From: Chromatiales bacterium
Lineage (GTDB): Bacteria > Pseudomonadota > Gammaproteobacteria > UBA6429 > Thiohalophilaceae
Direction: 5' to 3'
DNA: 22,781 nucleotides
NCBI GenBank assembly: GCA_027001895.1
Contig: JALTLP010000096.1
Span: 1 to 22,781 of the forward strand
Shown: positions 1 through 6,932 of the stretch, one piece after another
Layout: every line of letters starts with the position of its first letter
Position numbering within the stretch: the first letter of the stretch is position 1
The notes under the pieces: model-generated
What the model was told of the DNA's origin: nothing
Database searches by the model: none
The model's input: only the letters and a program-made list of their open reading frames with translations
Made by a program: the position numbers and the translations under genes

Positions 1-61
1 CCCGCATATAACTTCAGGTCTCAGCTGCGCAGCAGCGGGTGAAATGCTTTTGAATTAAAAA

Positions 62-242
62 CAAGATTGCCACAGTCACGTTGTTCCTTCGCAATGACAC
101 TTTTTTTTACGATAGCAAGATTGCCGCGCTTACTTCGTTCGCTCGCAATGAACCTTCTTGTCGTTGCGAGGAGTGGAACGACGAAGCAATCTATTTTTTG
201 CGATAGCAAGATTGCCAAAGTCACGTTGTTTCTTCGCAACGA
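62..242. repeat. Cluster of four dispersed palindromic repeat copies
   Basis: Four copies of one degenerate repeat lie here: 62-98, 116-150 and 207-242 in one orientation (beginning CAAGATTGCC and ending near TTCGCAAYGA) and 160-192 in the other (GTCGTTGCGAGG...GAAGCAATCT). Copies at 116-150 and 160-192 face each other and could form a long hairpin. The core matches a short repeat type widespread in bacterial genomes (GTCATTGCGAGG...AAGCAATCT). No transposase is present. The whole stretch 1-307 has no credible gene; open frames here are by-products of the repeats. Confidence 0.75.
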
Positions 243-307
243 TAAATTAAAGGAATCTCACGTGAACATGCTTACAAACGAGAGAACGAGACAAATACAC
301 ACAAACA

Positions 308-790
308 TTAACCCCCAAACTGCCCATTAAACAACGGCAAAACAGACCGAGCCTGTACCTCAACCCAGTTGGCTTTAGCCATCTTCCATTGGCCATCAAC
401 TAAAACCCAACGGGAACTGATCCGGTAGGTTCGCATATGCTCGGGTAGTATATTTCTGGAGCTGGTGAGTGCAACATAAAAAACCATGCGTGCCTTGTTG
501 CCACTTATTTCTACTGTTTCGATAGCGGAAAAAATCTTTATATATTTGTAGCGCAGGTAATAGCGAAATACCAGCGCGGTCATTGTACGCTGGTCGAGTC
601 GGCCGTTACCACGGAAATTACGGCTAAGTTTTTCACTGACGCTGCGCTGCTGTTTTTGCTCTATCGCGCTTATCAATTCGGACAGTGACTGCCTGAGTGC
701 CAGCTCTGGATCCGGGCGTGAGCAGCCAGCAAGGATGAAATTTAAACAAAAAAGGACTATATATAAGGAATGTCTGTTTGGAGCTGGCAA
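308..790 (-). CDS. Small lipoprotein, possible NTF2-like fold
   Basis: A predicted 160-aa lipoprotein. I place the start at the TTG at 790-788, because a strong Shine-Dalgarno (AGGTGAG) sits six bases upstream. The frame stays open to a TTG at 850, but that one has no ribosome site. From this start the N-terminus is a short basic region (R6, H7), a hydrophobic stretch and a lipobox ending Leu-Ala-Gly-Cys23, so the protein should be lipidated at Cys23. The mature part begins with a helical region (about 25-60) and continues with alternating strands, including a W-x-L-V-D-G-Q-W-K pattern late in the chain. That pattern recalls NTF2/SnoaL-like domains; this is an inference from pattern only. It is transcribed away from ccoN. 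Function is unknown. Confidence 0.7.
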   Translation of the reverse strand: MPAPNRHSLYIVLFCLNFILAGCSRPDPELALRQSLSELISAIEQKQQRSVSEKLSRNFRGNGRLDQRTMTALVFRYYLRYKYIKIFSAIETVEISGNKARMVFYVALTSSRNILPEHMRTYRISSRWVLVDGQWKMAKANWVEVQARSVLPLFNGQFGG

Positions 791-935
791 ATGAGTCTCA
801 CCTGTTTGGTTATTTAGATAGTGTAGCTTAATACGTGTGGGTTCCGCCAAGCGACAGGTTTTGAAAGAGAGGGATTTTTACAAAAAGTCTGTTCGCCAAT
901 TCTCGTCGTGATGCTGTCCTAGGCGTATGCAAGAC

Positions 936-964
936 TTGCCCCTGTTTTGATTAAACATTATAAT
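936..964 (+). promoter_or_regulatory. Probable sigma-70 promoter of the cco operon
   Basis: TTGCCC (936-941), a 17-base spacer and a perfect TATAAT (959-964). This predicts a start near 971 and a leader of about 130 bases before ccoN. An FNR-type half-site TTGAT lies at 947-951 inside the spacer, but the other half (CATTA, 956-960) does not match ATCAA. Oxygen control through FNR is therefore not supported here. The rest of 791-1099 shows no gene. Confidence 0.5.
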
Positions 965-1099
965 ATAAGGATATTCTTAATTACCAACTTCCACGCTAGG
1001 TTATTACATAGCAGGACAGTGATAAAAACAGGGTCTTAAGTTCTTATCCTTTCTGCCGCTAACCCTGCACATTCTGGATTTACTGTTAGAGGCGAATAT

Positions 1100-2557
1100 A
1101 TGTCAGCGACATCGCAAGTTTCACCGCAATCGTATAACTACGATATTGTAAAAATGTTTACTATCATGGCTCTTGTCTGGGGTATTCTCGGCATGTTCAC
1201 CGGCGTTTATATCGCCTCTGAATTAACCTGGCCAATTCTAAATTTCGACACACCGGAAATTACCTTTGGGCGTTTACGCCCGGTGCATACCACGCTGGTT
1301 ATTTTTGGTTTTGGTGGTAGTGCGTTGTTTGCAACATCTTACTACGTTGTACAACGAACCTGTCAAACACGTTTATGGGGTGAGCTGTTACCCAGCTATA
1401 CTTTCTGGGGCTGGCAAATTGCGGTGGCTTCTGCGGCTGTTTCTTATATGCTCGGCTATACGCAGGCACGTGAATATGCCGAAATGGTTTGGCCTATTGA
1501 TATTTTAATTGCCGTAACCTGGGTGGCATACCTTGTGATTTATGTAATGACACTTCGCAAGCGTTCACAACCGCATATCTATGTGGCCAACTGGTTCTTT
1601 ATTGCCTTTATTCTTGCCACAGCAATTTTACATATCTTTAACAACATGGCGATGCCGGTTGGTTTATTCAGCTTAAGTTCTTACAGTTTACACGCCGGTG
1701 TGCAGGACGCAATGACACAGTGGTGGTACGGCCACAATGCAGTTGGCTTTTTCTTAACAGCGGCTTTCCTCGGTATGATGTATTACTTTGTACCTAAGCA
1801 GGCCGGTCGCCCGGTTTATTCTTACCGCTTATCCATTATCCATTTCTGGGCACTTATCTTTTTGTATATGTGGGTAGGCGCACACCACTTACACTGGACA
1901 GCCTTACCAGACTGGACTTCAACGCTGGCCGCAACGTTTTCAATTTTATTATTGCTGCCATCATGGGGTGGTATGATCAACGGTATTATGACTTTGTCTG
2001 GTGCCTGGGAAAGATTACGCAGTGACCCGGTTGTGCGTTTTTTAATTGTGGCTTTGGCGTTCTACGGTATGTCGACTTTCGAAGGCCCGTTAATGTCACT
2101 TAAAAGTGTAAACGCATTGTCTCACTACACTGACTGGACAATCGGCCACGTACATTCCGGCGCATTAGGCTGGGTGGCAATGGTAACTTTTGGTTCGTTT
2201 TACCACTTGATTCCACGATTGTGGGAAACAGAATTTTACAGCAAGCGTTTAATTAACGTGCATTTCTATTTAGCCGTGGTAGGTATTATTTTATATATCA
2301 GCGCGCTGTGGGTAGCCGGTATTGGCCAGGGTTTAATGTGGCGTGCATTCGATAGCTACGGCAACCTTGCTTACACGTTTATCGAAACAGTTGAGTTCTT
2401 ACACTTGCCTTACTTTATGCGTACATTAGGTGGCGCGTTCTTTGTGACAGGCATAATCGTAATGGGTTACAACACCTATATGACAATCCGCAAGTCACGT
2501 TTGGAAAAAGCAGAATTTGAAGCAAAGATTGCCGCAAAAATGGCATCGGCTCAGTAA
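1100..2557 (+). CDS. ccoN: cbb3-type cytochrome c oxidase subunit I (CcoN)
   Basis: The catalytic subunit of the high-affinity proton-pumping cbb3 oxidase. It is an inner-membrane protein of about 12 helices that carries heme b, heme b3 and CuB and reduces O2 to water. At 485 aa it has normal length. All expected ligands are visible: H63 (RPVH) and H352 for heme b; H350 (in HVHSG) for heme b3; and H212 (WWYGHN), H262 and H263 (GAHHLHW) for CuB. Y256 is the tyrosine expected to crosslink to a CuB histidine. These residues are all offset by five from the positions I recall for the Pseudomonas stutzeri enzyme, which supports the start. A site AGAGG lies seven bases before the ATG. First gene of ccoNOQP-GHIS; ccoO follows after 20 bases. 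Confidence 0.97.
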   Translation: MSATSQVSPQSYNYDIVKMFTIMALVWGILGMFTGVYIASELTWPILNFDTPEITFGRLRPVHTTLVIFGFGGSALFATSYYVVQRTCQTRLWGELLPSYTFWGWQIAVASAAVSYMLGYTQAREYAEMVWPIDILIAVTWVAYLVIYVMTLRKRSQPHIYVANWFFIAFILATAILHIFNNMAMPVGLFSLSSYSLHAGVQDAMTQWWYGHNAVGFFLTAAFLGMMYYFVPKQAGRPVYSYRLSIIHFWALIFLYMWVGAHHLHWTALPDWTSTLAATFSILLLLPSWGGMINGIMTLSGAWERLRSDPVVRFLIVALAFYGMSTFEGPLMSLKSVNALSHYTDWTIGHVHSGALGWVAMVTFGSFYHLIPRLWETEFYSKRLINVHFYLAVVGIILYISALWVAGIGQGLMWRAFDSYGNLAYTFIETVEFLHLPYFMRTLGGAFFVTGIIVMGYNTYMTIRKSRLEKAEFEAKIAAKMASAQ

Positions 2558-2577
2558 CGGTTAGGAGTTTTTAAATA

Positions 2578-3327
2578 ATGAAACATGAAACGATAGAAAC
2601 AAATGCCGCGTGGCTGATAGTTCTGGTTTTTATTGTCATCAGTATTGGTGGTCTGGCTGAAATAGTTCCACTGTATTTTATTGATGACACCGTCGAAGAC
2701 GTAAAGGTTGACGGCATTGAAACAGTACGACCTTATAGCCCGCTTGAAGTGCGTGGTCGCGATATTTATATGCGCGAAGGTTGTTATCTTTGTCATTCAC
2801 AAATGATTCGCCCTTTCCGTGATGAAGCATTACGTTACGGACACTACTCACTTGCAGCAGAATCAAAGTTTGATCACCCGTTCCAGTGGGGCAGTAAACG
2901 TACCGGGCCAGACCTTGCACGTGTTGGTAAAAAATATTCCAACCAGTGGCACGTAGAACATTTAACCGCACCGCGTTCGGTTGTTAAAGAATCTATTATG
3001 CCTAATTACCCCTGGCTGCTTAAAACAGATCTTGAATACAAGGATATCGCCGAGCGGATGAAGGCATTAAAAATGGTTGGCGTACCTTACTCAGAAACAA
3101 AAGCAGAATATGAAGCCAATGTAAAACGTTTTGGTAAAGACGTGGCTAAATTTCTGGATGTTAACCAGGCAGAAAACAACCTGATGGCACAGGCACTTGC
3201 AAATAACTATGACGGTAATAAATCTAACATTACCGAAATGGATGCCTTGGTCGCTTACCTGCAGGTGTTAGGCACGATGGTTGACTTTAGCAAGTTTGAA
3301 GATGGCTACTTCTCAACATTCCGTTAA
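2578..3327 (+). CDS. ccoO: cbb3-type cytochrome c oxidase subunit II (CcoO)
   Basis: The membrane-anchored monoheme cytochrome c subunit that passes electrons from CcoP to the heme b of CcoN. It has 249 aa. One N-terminal membrane helix (about residues 11-33) is followed by a periplasmic domain. The heme-binding motif is C69-Y-L-C72-H73 in the family-typical context GCYLCHSQMIRPF. The likely axial methionine is M141 in the MPNYPWL motif. The central insertion (about 165-215) between the Met ligand and the last helix is the usual length. The ribosome site TAGGAG precedes the ATG. It lies 20 bases after ccoN and 14 bases before ccoQ, so all should be on one transcript. Confidence 0.97.
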   Translation: MKHETIETNAAWLIVLVFIVISIGGLAEIVPLYFIDDTVEDVKVDGIETVRPYSPLEVRGRDIYMREGCYLCHSQMIRPFRDEALRYGHYSLAAESKFDHPFQWGSKRTGPDLARVGKKYSNQWHVEHLTAPRSVVKESIMPNYPWLLKTDLEYKDIAERMKALKMVGVPYSETKAEYEANVKRFGKDVAKFLDVNQAENNLMAQALANNYDGNKSNITEMDALVAYLQVLGTMVDFSKFEDGYFSTFR

Positions 3328-3341
3328 GCGGGTAAAGGATA

Positions 3342-3512
3342 ATGTTGGCCGACATATTTAACTGGTTTACACATCTGGAAAACACCAAGCCGTTTGCGTT
3401 GGTACTTTTCTTTATCACCTTTGTGGGAATCATTGTTTATGTGTTTAGCAACAAGAAACGAAACAAACGTCTGGAATCGTATAAAAACATTCCATTTGAA
3501 GAAAAAGACTAG
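3342..3512 (+). CDS. ccoQ: cbb3-type oxidase small subunit (CcoQ/FixQ)
   Basis: A 56-aa single-span protein in the position of CcoQ, between ccoO and ccoP. The start ATG follows AAAGGA. The N-terminus is MLADIFNWF, a membrane helix spans about residues 17-35 and a basic stretch (NKKRNKR, 37-43) follows, then the short tail NIPFEEKD. That architecture and the final FxEE/D-like tail are typical of CcoQ, which stabilises the assembled oxidase and the CcoP-CcoNO contact in species where it has been studied. It is assigned by position, size and topology rather than by conserved catalytic residues, because the family has none. Confidence 0.88.
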   Translation: MLADIFNWFTHLENTKPFALVLFFITFVGIIVYVFSNKKRNKRLESYKNIPFEEKD

Positions 3513-3525
3513 AGAGTAATAGATT

Positions 3526-4470
3526 ATGTCTACAGACAGTAATTCAAAAGTACAAGGTTCAAAAGGTAGTAAGCAAGCCGTTCAGACTACCGGTCATGCA
3601 TGGGATGGTGATATACAGGAATTCAATAATCCGTTGCCAACCTGGTGGGTATGGGCTTTTTATGCAACGATTGTGTTTGCCGTTATCTACTGGGTTTTGT
3701 ACCCGGCCTGGCCGATTGGCCGTGACTACACCAAAGGTGTAATGAACGACATTGAGTACACCGATGCTTCCGGTAAAACTGTAACACGCCACTGGAATAC
3801 CCGTTCGTTGCTCGATAAAGAAATGGTGCAGGCCAAAGCGGAACAAAAGAAATATCTGGATCAGTTAGCTGCTGCCAGTATCGAAGAAATTGCCAAAGAC
3901 GATGAAAAGAGTAACTTTGCATACTCTATGGCAAAAGTATTATTTGCAGACAACTGTGCAGCTTGCCATCAGCCTGGTGGTGCCGGTGTTGTCGGTTCTT
4001 ACCCTAACCTTGCAGATGACGACTGGTTATGGGGCGGCAGCTTTAAAGACATTAAAACAACCATTACCAATGGTCGTAATGGTTATATGCCATCTTTTAA
4101 AGCCGCTTTGTCTTCAGAAAAAATTGATGATGTTGCCGAGTATGTTTTAAGTTTATCAAAGCATAAAACCGATGCGGCAAAAACGGCTCGTGGTAAAGCT
4201 ATTTTTAATGGTCAGGAAGGCGGTTGTTATTACTGCCACACAAAAGCAGGTACAGGTATGGTTTCGATGGGTTCGGCTAACTTAACCGACAGCATCTGGA
4301 CACTGGCCGATGTGCCTTCAGCCGATACGCTTGAAGCTAAAAAAGCCGCTGTTAAACAGGTTATTATGAACGGTGTTAACCGTAAAATGCCAGTGTGGAA
4401 AGAACGCTTAACCGATACACAAATCAAGATCCTTGCATTTTATGTGCATCAGTTAGGTGGCGGTAAATAA
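3526..4470 (+). CDS. ccoP: cbb3-type cytochrome c oxidase subunit III (CcoP), diheme
   Basis: The diheme cytochrome c subunit that accepts electrons from soluble cytochromes and feeds CcoO. It has 314 aa. The N-terminus carries the typical HAWDGDIQEFNNPLPTWW segment, then one clear membrane helix (about 40-60). Two tandem cytochrome c domains follow: C144-A-A-C147-H148 with probable Met ligand M188 (YMPSF), and C234-Y-Y-C237-H238 with probable Met ligand M288 (KMPVW). It is last of the structural genes, 13 bases after ccoQ. A hairpin-forming repeat starts nine bases after its stop, which may reduce read-through into the assembly genes. Confidence 0.97.
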   Translation: MSTDSNSKVQGSKGSKQAVQTTGHAWDGDIQEFNNPLPTWWVWAFYATIVFAVIYWVLYPAWPIGRDYTKGVMNDIEYTDASGKTVTRHWNTRSLLDKEMVQAKAEQKKYLDQLAAASIEEIAKDDEKSNFAYSMAKVLFADNCAACHQPGGAGVVGSYPNLADDDWLWGGSFKDIKTTITNGRNGYMPSFKAALSSEKIDDVAEYVLSLSKHKTDAAKTARGKAIFNGQEGGCYYCHTKAGTGMVSMGSANLTDSIWTLADVPSADTLEAKKAAVKQVIMNGVNRKMPVWKERLTDTQIKILAFYVHQLGGGK

Positions 4471-4478
4471 ACCTTGTT

Positions 4479-4571
4479 TTCCCGCGAAGGAGCGGGAATC
4501 TGAATGGGTTAAAGCTTCGCTTACATGGGTTCCCGGATTCCCGCATGTCATCTTCTGCTGATTGCGGGAAT
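4479..4571 (+). repeat. GCGGGAAT repeat cluster with alternative hairpins between ccoP and ccoG
   Basis: TTCCCGC-GAAGGA-GCGGGAA (4479-4498) is a 7-bp hairpin. GATTCCCGC (4536-4544) can pair either back with GCGGGAATC (4492-4500, 9 bp) or, shifted one base, forward with TGCGGGAAT (4563-4571, 9 bp). These pairings exclude one another. The motif resembles a dispersed bacterial repeat type (GATTCCCGC...GCGGGAATC). No U-tract follows, so a classic intrinsic terminator is not shown. A role in damping expression between the structural and assembly genes, or in stabilising the 3' end of ccoP mRNA, is inference. Confidence 0.7.
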
Positions 4572-4605
4572 AACACCTTCAGGTTTTCTCAAGAGATAAC
4601 TTTTA

Positions 4606-6024
4606 ATGGAACAAACCCGTATTCCAATTTTTCCCCGTTCTGTAAAGGGGACTTACCGAAGAATAAAATCCTCGATAGTTCTGCTTGCCTACAGCGTTTA
4701 TTTTATTTTGCCGTGGCTGCGCTGGGAAAGAGATACTGGCCCAGACCAGGCCGTTATTTTTGATATTACTGCACGGCGCTTTGATATATTTGACCTGACC
4801 ATTTATGCCCAGGATATTTTCTGGCTGGCCTTGTTTCTTGCCTTTGCTGCATTCTTTCTGTTTTTTATTACCGGTATTGCTGGTCGTGTTTTTTGCGGCT
4901 ATTTCTGTTTTCAAACCCTGTGGACGGATGTGTTTATGCATATCGAACATTGGGTGCAGGGTGAACGCCCAGCAAGAATGAAGCTGGCAGCTTCAAAATG
5001 GACTGCGGAAAAAATATTTAAAATTGGTTTAACCCATTTGCTCTGGTTACTGGTTTCCTTTTTAACCGGGCTGGCGTTTACCCTGTATTGGGGCAATGCG
5101 CCGGATCTTGTCGTCGATATATTTACCTTTAATGCACCGCTTGCGGCTGGCATTACAATTTTATTCCTGACTGCAACTACCTATGTGATGGCCGGCATTG
5201 CGCGTGAACAGGTTTGTACCTATATGTGTCCGTATGCGCGCTTTCAAAGTGCCATGTTTGATAAAGATACCTTTATCGTTGCCTATGACTCTATTCGAGG
5301 TGAAAGTAATAAAGGCCGGCATAAGCCGAGTAAAGAGTTAATTAAAAGAGACAAGCGTCAGCAACAGGGCTACGGCGACTGTATTGACTGTGGTTATTGT
5401 GTGCAGGTTTGTCCGACCGGTATCGACATAAGAAATGGTCTGCAATACCAGTGTATAACCTGTGCGCTGTGTATTGATGCCTGTGATACCATTATGGATT
5501 CAGTGGGTTATCCGAAAGGATTAATCCGTTACTCATCCGAACATGAAACTGAAGGCGAAAAAACAAAAATACTTAAGACCAAAAATATTGTTTATGGACT
5601 TATTCTTGTGTTAATTGCCGGCGTACTGGTATGGGGTTTAAGTGCAAGAACAGAAATTGAATTAAATGTCCGGCAAATTCGCCAACCACTGTATGTTGTG
5701 TTATCTAACGGAACCATACAGAACCGTTATGATGTCAAAATTAATAACAAGACCGATAAAAGCCATACCTTGTCTTTGGCGGTTAAGGATTTACCGGGGG
5801 CCGAACTTGATCCTGGACGAAGCAGATCGATAACAGTCAGCCCAGGTGCGAGCCTGACCTTGCATGTTTATATTAAACGTAATCCGGATAATGTAAGGCA
5901 GTCCAATAAAGATTTTGAATTTGTTTTAACAGATCTGAAAAATAAACAGCAACAGTGGCAACATGATGCCAGTTTTTATACCCCCAGGGATTTAATAAAA
6001 ACAGCAACAGGTTCAGACAGGTAA
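4606..6024 (+). CDS. ccoG: Cytochrome c oxidase accessory protein CcoG (RdxA/FixG family)
   Basis: A polytopic membrane iron-sulfur protein needed for cbb3 assembly. In the best-studied members it acts in copper reduction and handling. At 472 aa it has normal length. Membrane helices lie near 25-40, 70-95, 140-162, 178-198 and 328-346. Two membrane-proximal Cys pairs are present (C97/C101 in FCGYFCFQTLW; C204/C208 in CTYMCPYARFQ). A soluble dicluster ferredoxin domain carries C259, C262, C265, C269-Pro and C283, C286, C289, C293. The C-terminal part (about 350-465) is the periplasmic Ig-like FixG domain. All expected cysteines are intact. It opens the ccoGHIS half of the operon. Confidence 0.95.
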   Translation: MEQTRIPIFPRSVKGTYRRIKSSIVLLAYSVYFILPWLRWERDTGPDQAVIFDITARRFDIFDLTIYAQDIFWLALFLAFAAFFLFFITGIAGRVFCGYFCFQTLWTDVFMHIEHWVQGERPARMKLAASKWTAEKIFKIGLTHLLWLLVSFLTGLAFTLYWGNAPDLVVDIFTFNAPLAAGITILFLTATTYVMAGIAREQVCTYMCPYARFQSAMFDKDTFIVAYDSIRGESNKGRHKPSKELIKRDKRQQQGYGDCIDCGYCVQVCPTGIDIRNGLQYQCITCALCIDACDTIMDSVGYPKGLIRYSSEHETEGEKTKILKTKNIVYGLILVLIAGVLVWGLSARTEIELNVRQIRQPLYVVLSNGTIQNRYDVKINNKTDKSHTLSLAVKDLPGAELDPGRSRSITVSPGASLTLHVYIKRNPDNVRQSNKDFEFVLTDLKNKQQQWQHDASFYTPRDLIKTATGSDR

Positions 6025-6035
6025 ACGTATTTATT

Positions 6036-6860
6036 ATGGATAACTTACTTTTAACTCTGGGTGTAGGGGCTTTAATTATTGCTGTGTTTCATCTGCTAAT
6101 GCGTTTAACCAGTCGTGTGGGTCATCTTACTCTTGTTATTGTTACCCTTATTTTTATTGCCGGCCTTTACACACCATTATTAATTTTTGACTGGCCGGGG
6201 ATAGATATTTTTGCCATTCAGATTGCGATTTACGGTATTACTGTTTACCTGCTATCTATTTTGCATCACCAGTCAATACAAAAGAAAAGTTTGCCAGCAA
6301 AAGAACAAACGAAGGCTTCCCGATTACACTGGGGTCCGGTTGCCATTATCAGCTTCTTTGTTGTTGTTATTGCCGTTGACAGCGTGTTTATTACTCTGGC
6401 ACAAAAGGGTGGGCAATCCGGTTCCGGTTTGCTGTTTATCCCCGAACCAAAATCCGGTGGTAAGGTCAGTTCATTTTTTCCGGGAATTATCGAACATAAT
6501 TTCCATGAAAAAGAAGATATGTACAATGAGCACCAAAAACGACTTGAAGAACAACGCAAACGTGGCTGGCAGGTTAAATATGGCTGGCTAAATAAGCCTC
6601 AGGCGAACAAAGCGGTTGGTTTTAAACTGGTATTAAAAAATGCCAGACAACAACCGATTAGCGGCGCTAAAGTTAAGGGTAGTTTTCAACGCGGCAATAC
6701 CAGTAAACAGGATCAGCCTGTTAGCCTTAAAGAAACTTCGCCGGGTAACTACCAGGCCGATGTTATACTGAAATATCCGGGGCGTTGGCAACTGGTTTTA
6801 AAAATTACAAGCCCGCAGGGTGACTACGATTTAAAAGCCACAACAGAAATTTCTGAATAA
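6036..6860 (+). CDS. ccoH: CcoH/FixH-family protein with an extra N-terminal three-helix domain
   Basis: A 274-aa membrane protein in the ccoH position. Residues about 98-120 form the single helix (WGPVAIISFF...), and from about 175 the periplasmic GW-x-V...ISGAKVKG...YPGRW pattern marks a FixH domain, which is required for cbb3 oxidase assembly or stability. FixH/CcoH proteins that I know are about 150-180 aa with one helix. Here residues 1-95 add about three helices (near 3-20, 30-50 and 56-77) and a basic linker. A charged helical stretch (EKEDMYNEHQKRLEEQRKR, about 158-176) links the anchor helix to the FixH domain. No ribosome site is obvious; it lies 11 bases after ccoG and is probably translationally linked to it. 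Confidence 0.82.
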   Translation: MDNLLLTLGVGALIIAVFHLLMRLTSRVGHLTLVIVTLIFIAGLYTPLLIFDWPGIDIFAIQIAIYGITVYLLSILHHQSIQKKSLPAKEQTKASRLHWGPVAIISFFVVVIAVDSVFITLAQKGGQSGSGLLFIPEPKSGGKVSSFFPGIIEHNFHEKEDMYNEHQKRLEEQRKRGWQVKYGWLNKPQANKAVGFKLVLKNARQQPISGAKVKGSFQRGNTSKQDQPVSLKETSPGNYQADVILKYPGRWQLVLKITSPQGDYDLKATTEISE

Positions 6861-6932
6861 TAGTTTACATTCCTGCTAAGATTACTCGTCATACCTGTAA
6901 GGCGGCTATCAATATATAAACGGTAAATATTT

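Noticed and set aside
21..330. Open frames on both strands in the first 330 bases
   Set aside because: They are formed by the dispersed repeat copies, have low-complexity content and no ribosome sites.
947..960. FNR box upstream of ccoN (TTGAT-TAAA-CATTA)
   Set aside because: Only the left half matches; the right half agrees with ATCAA at one of five positions.
3559..3922. Long antisense frames over ccoP and over other genes (for example 10285-10652, 14008-14385, 17261-17776)
   Set aside because: Shadows of well-supported genes, with no ribosome sites and no recognisable protein features.
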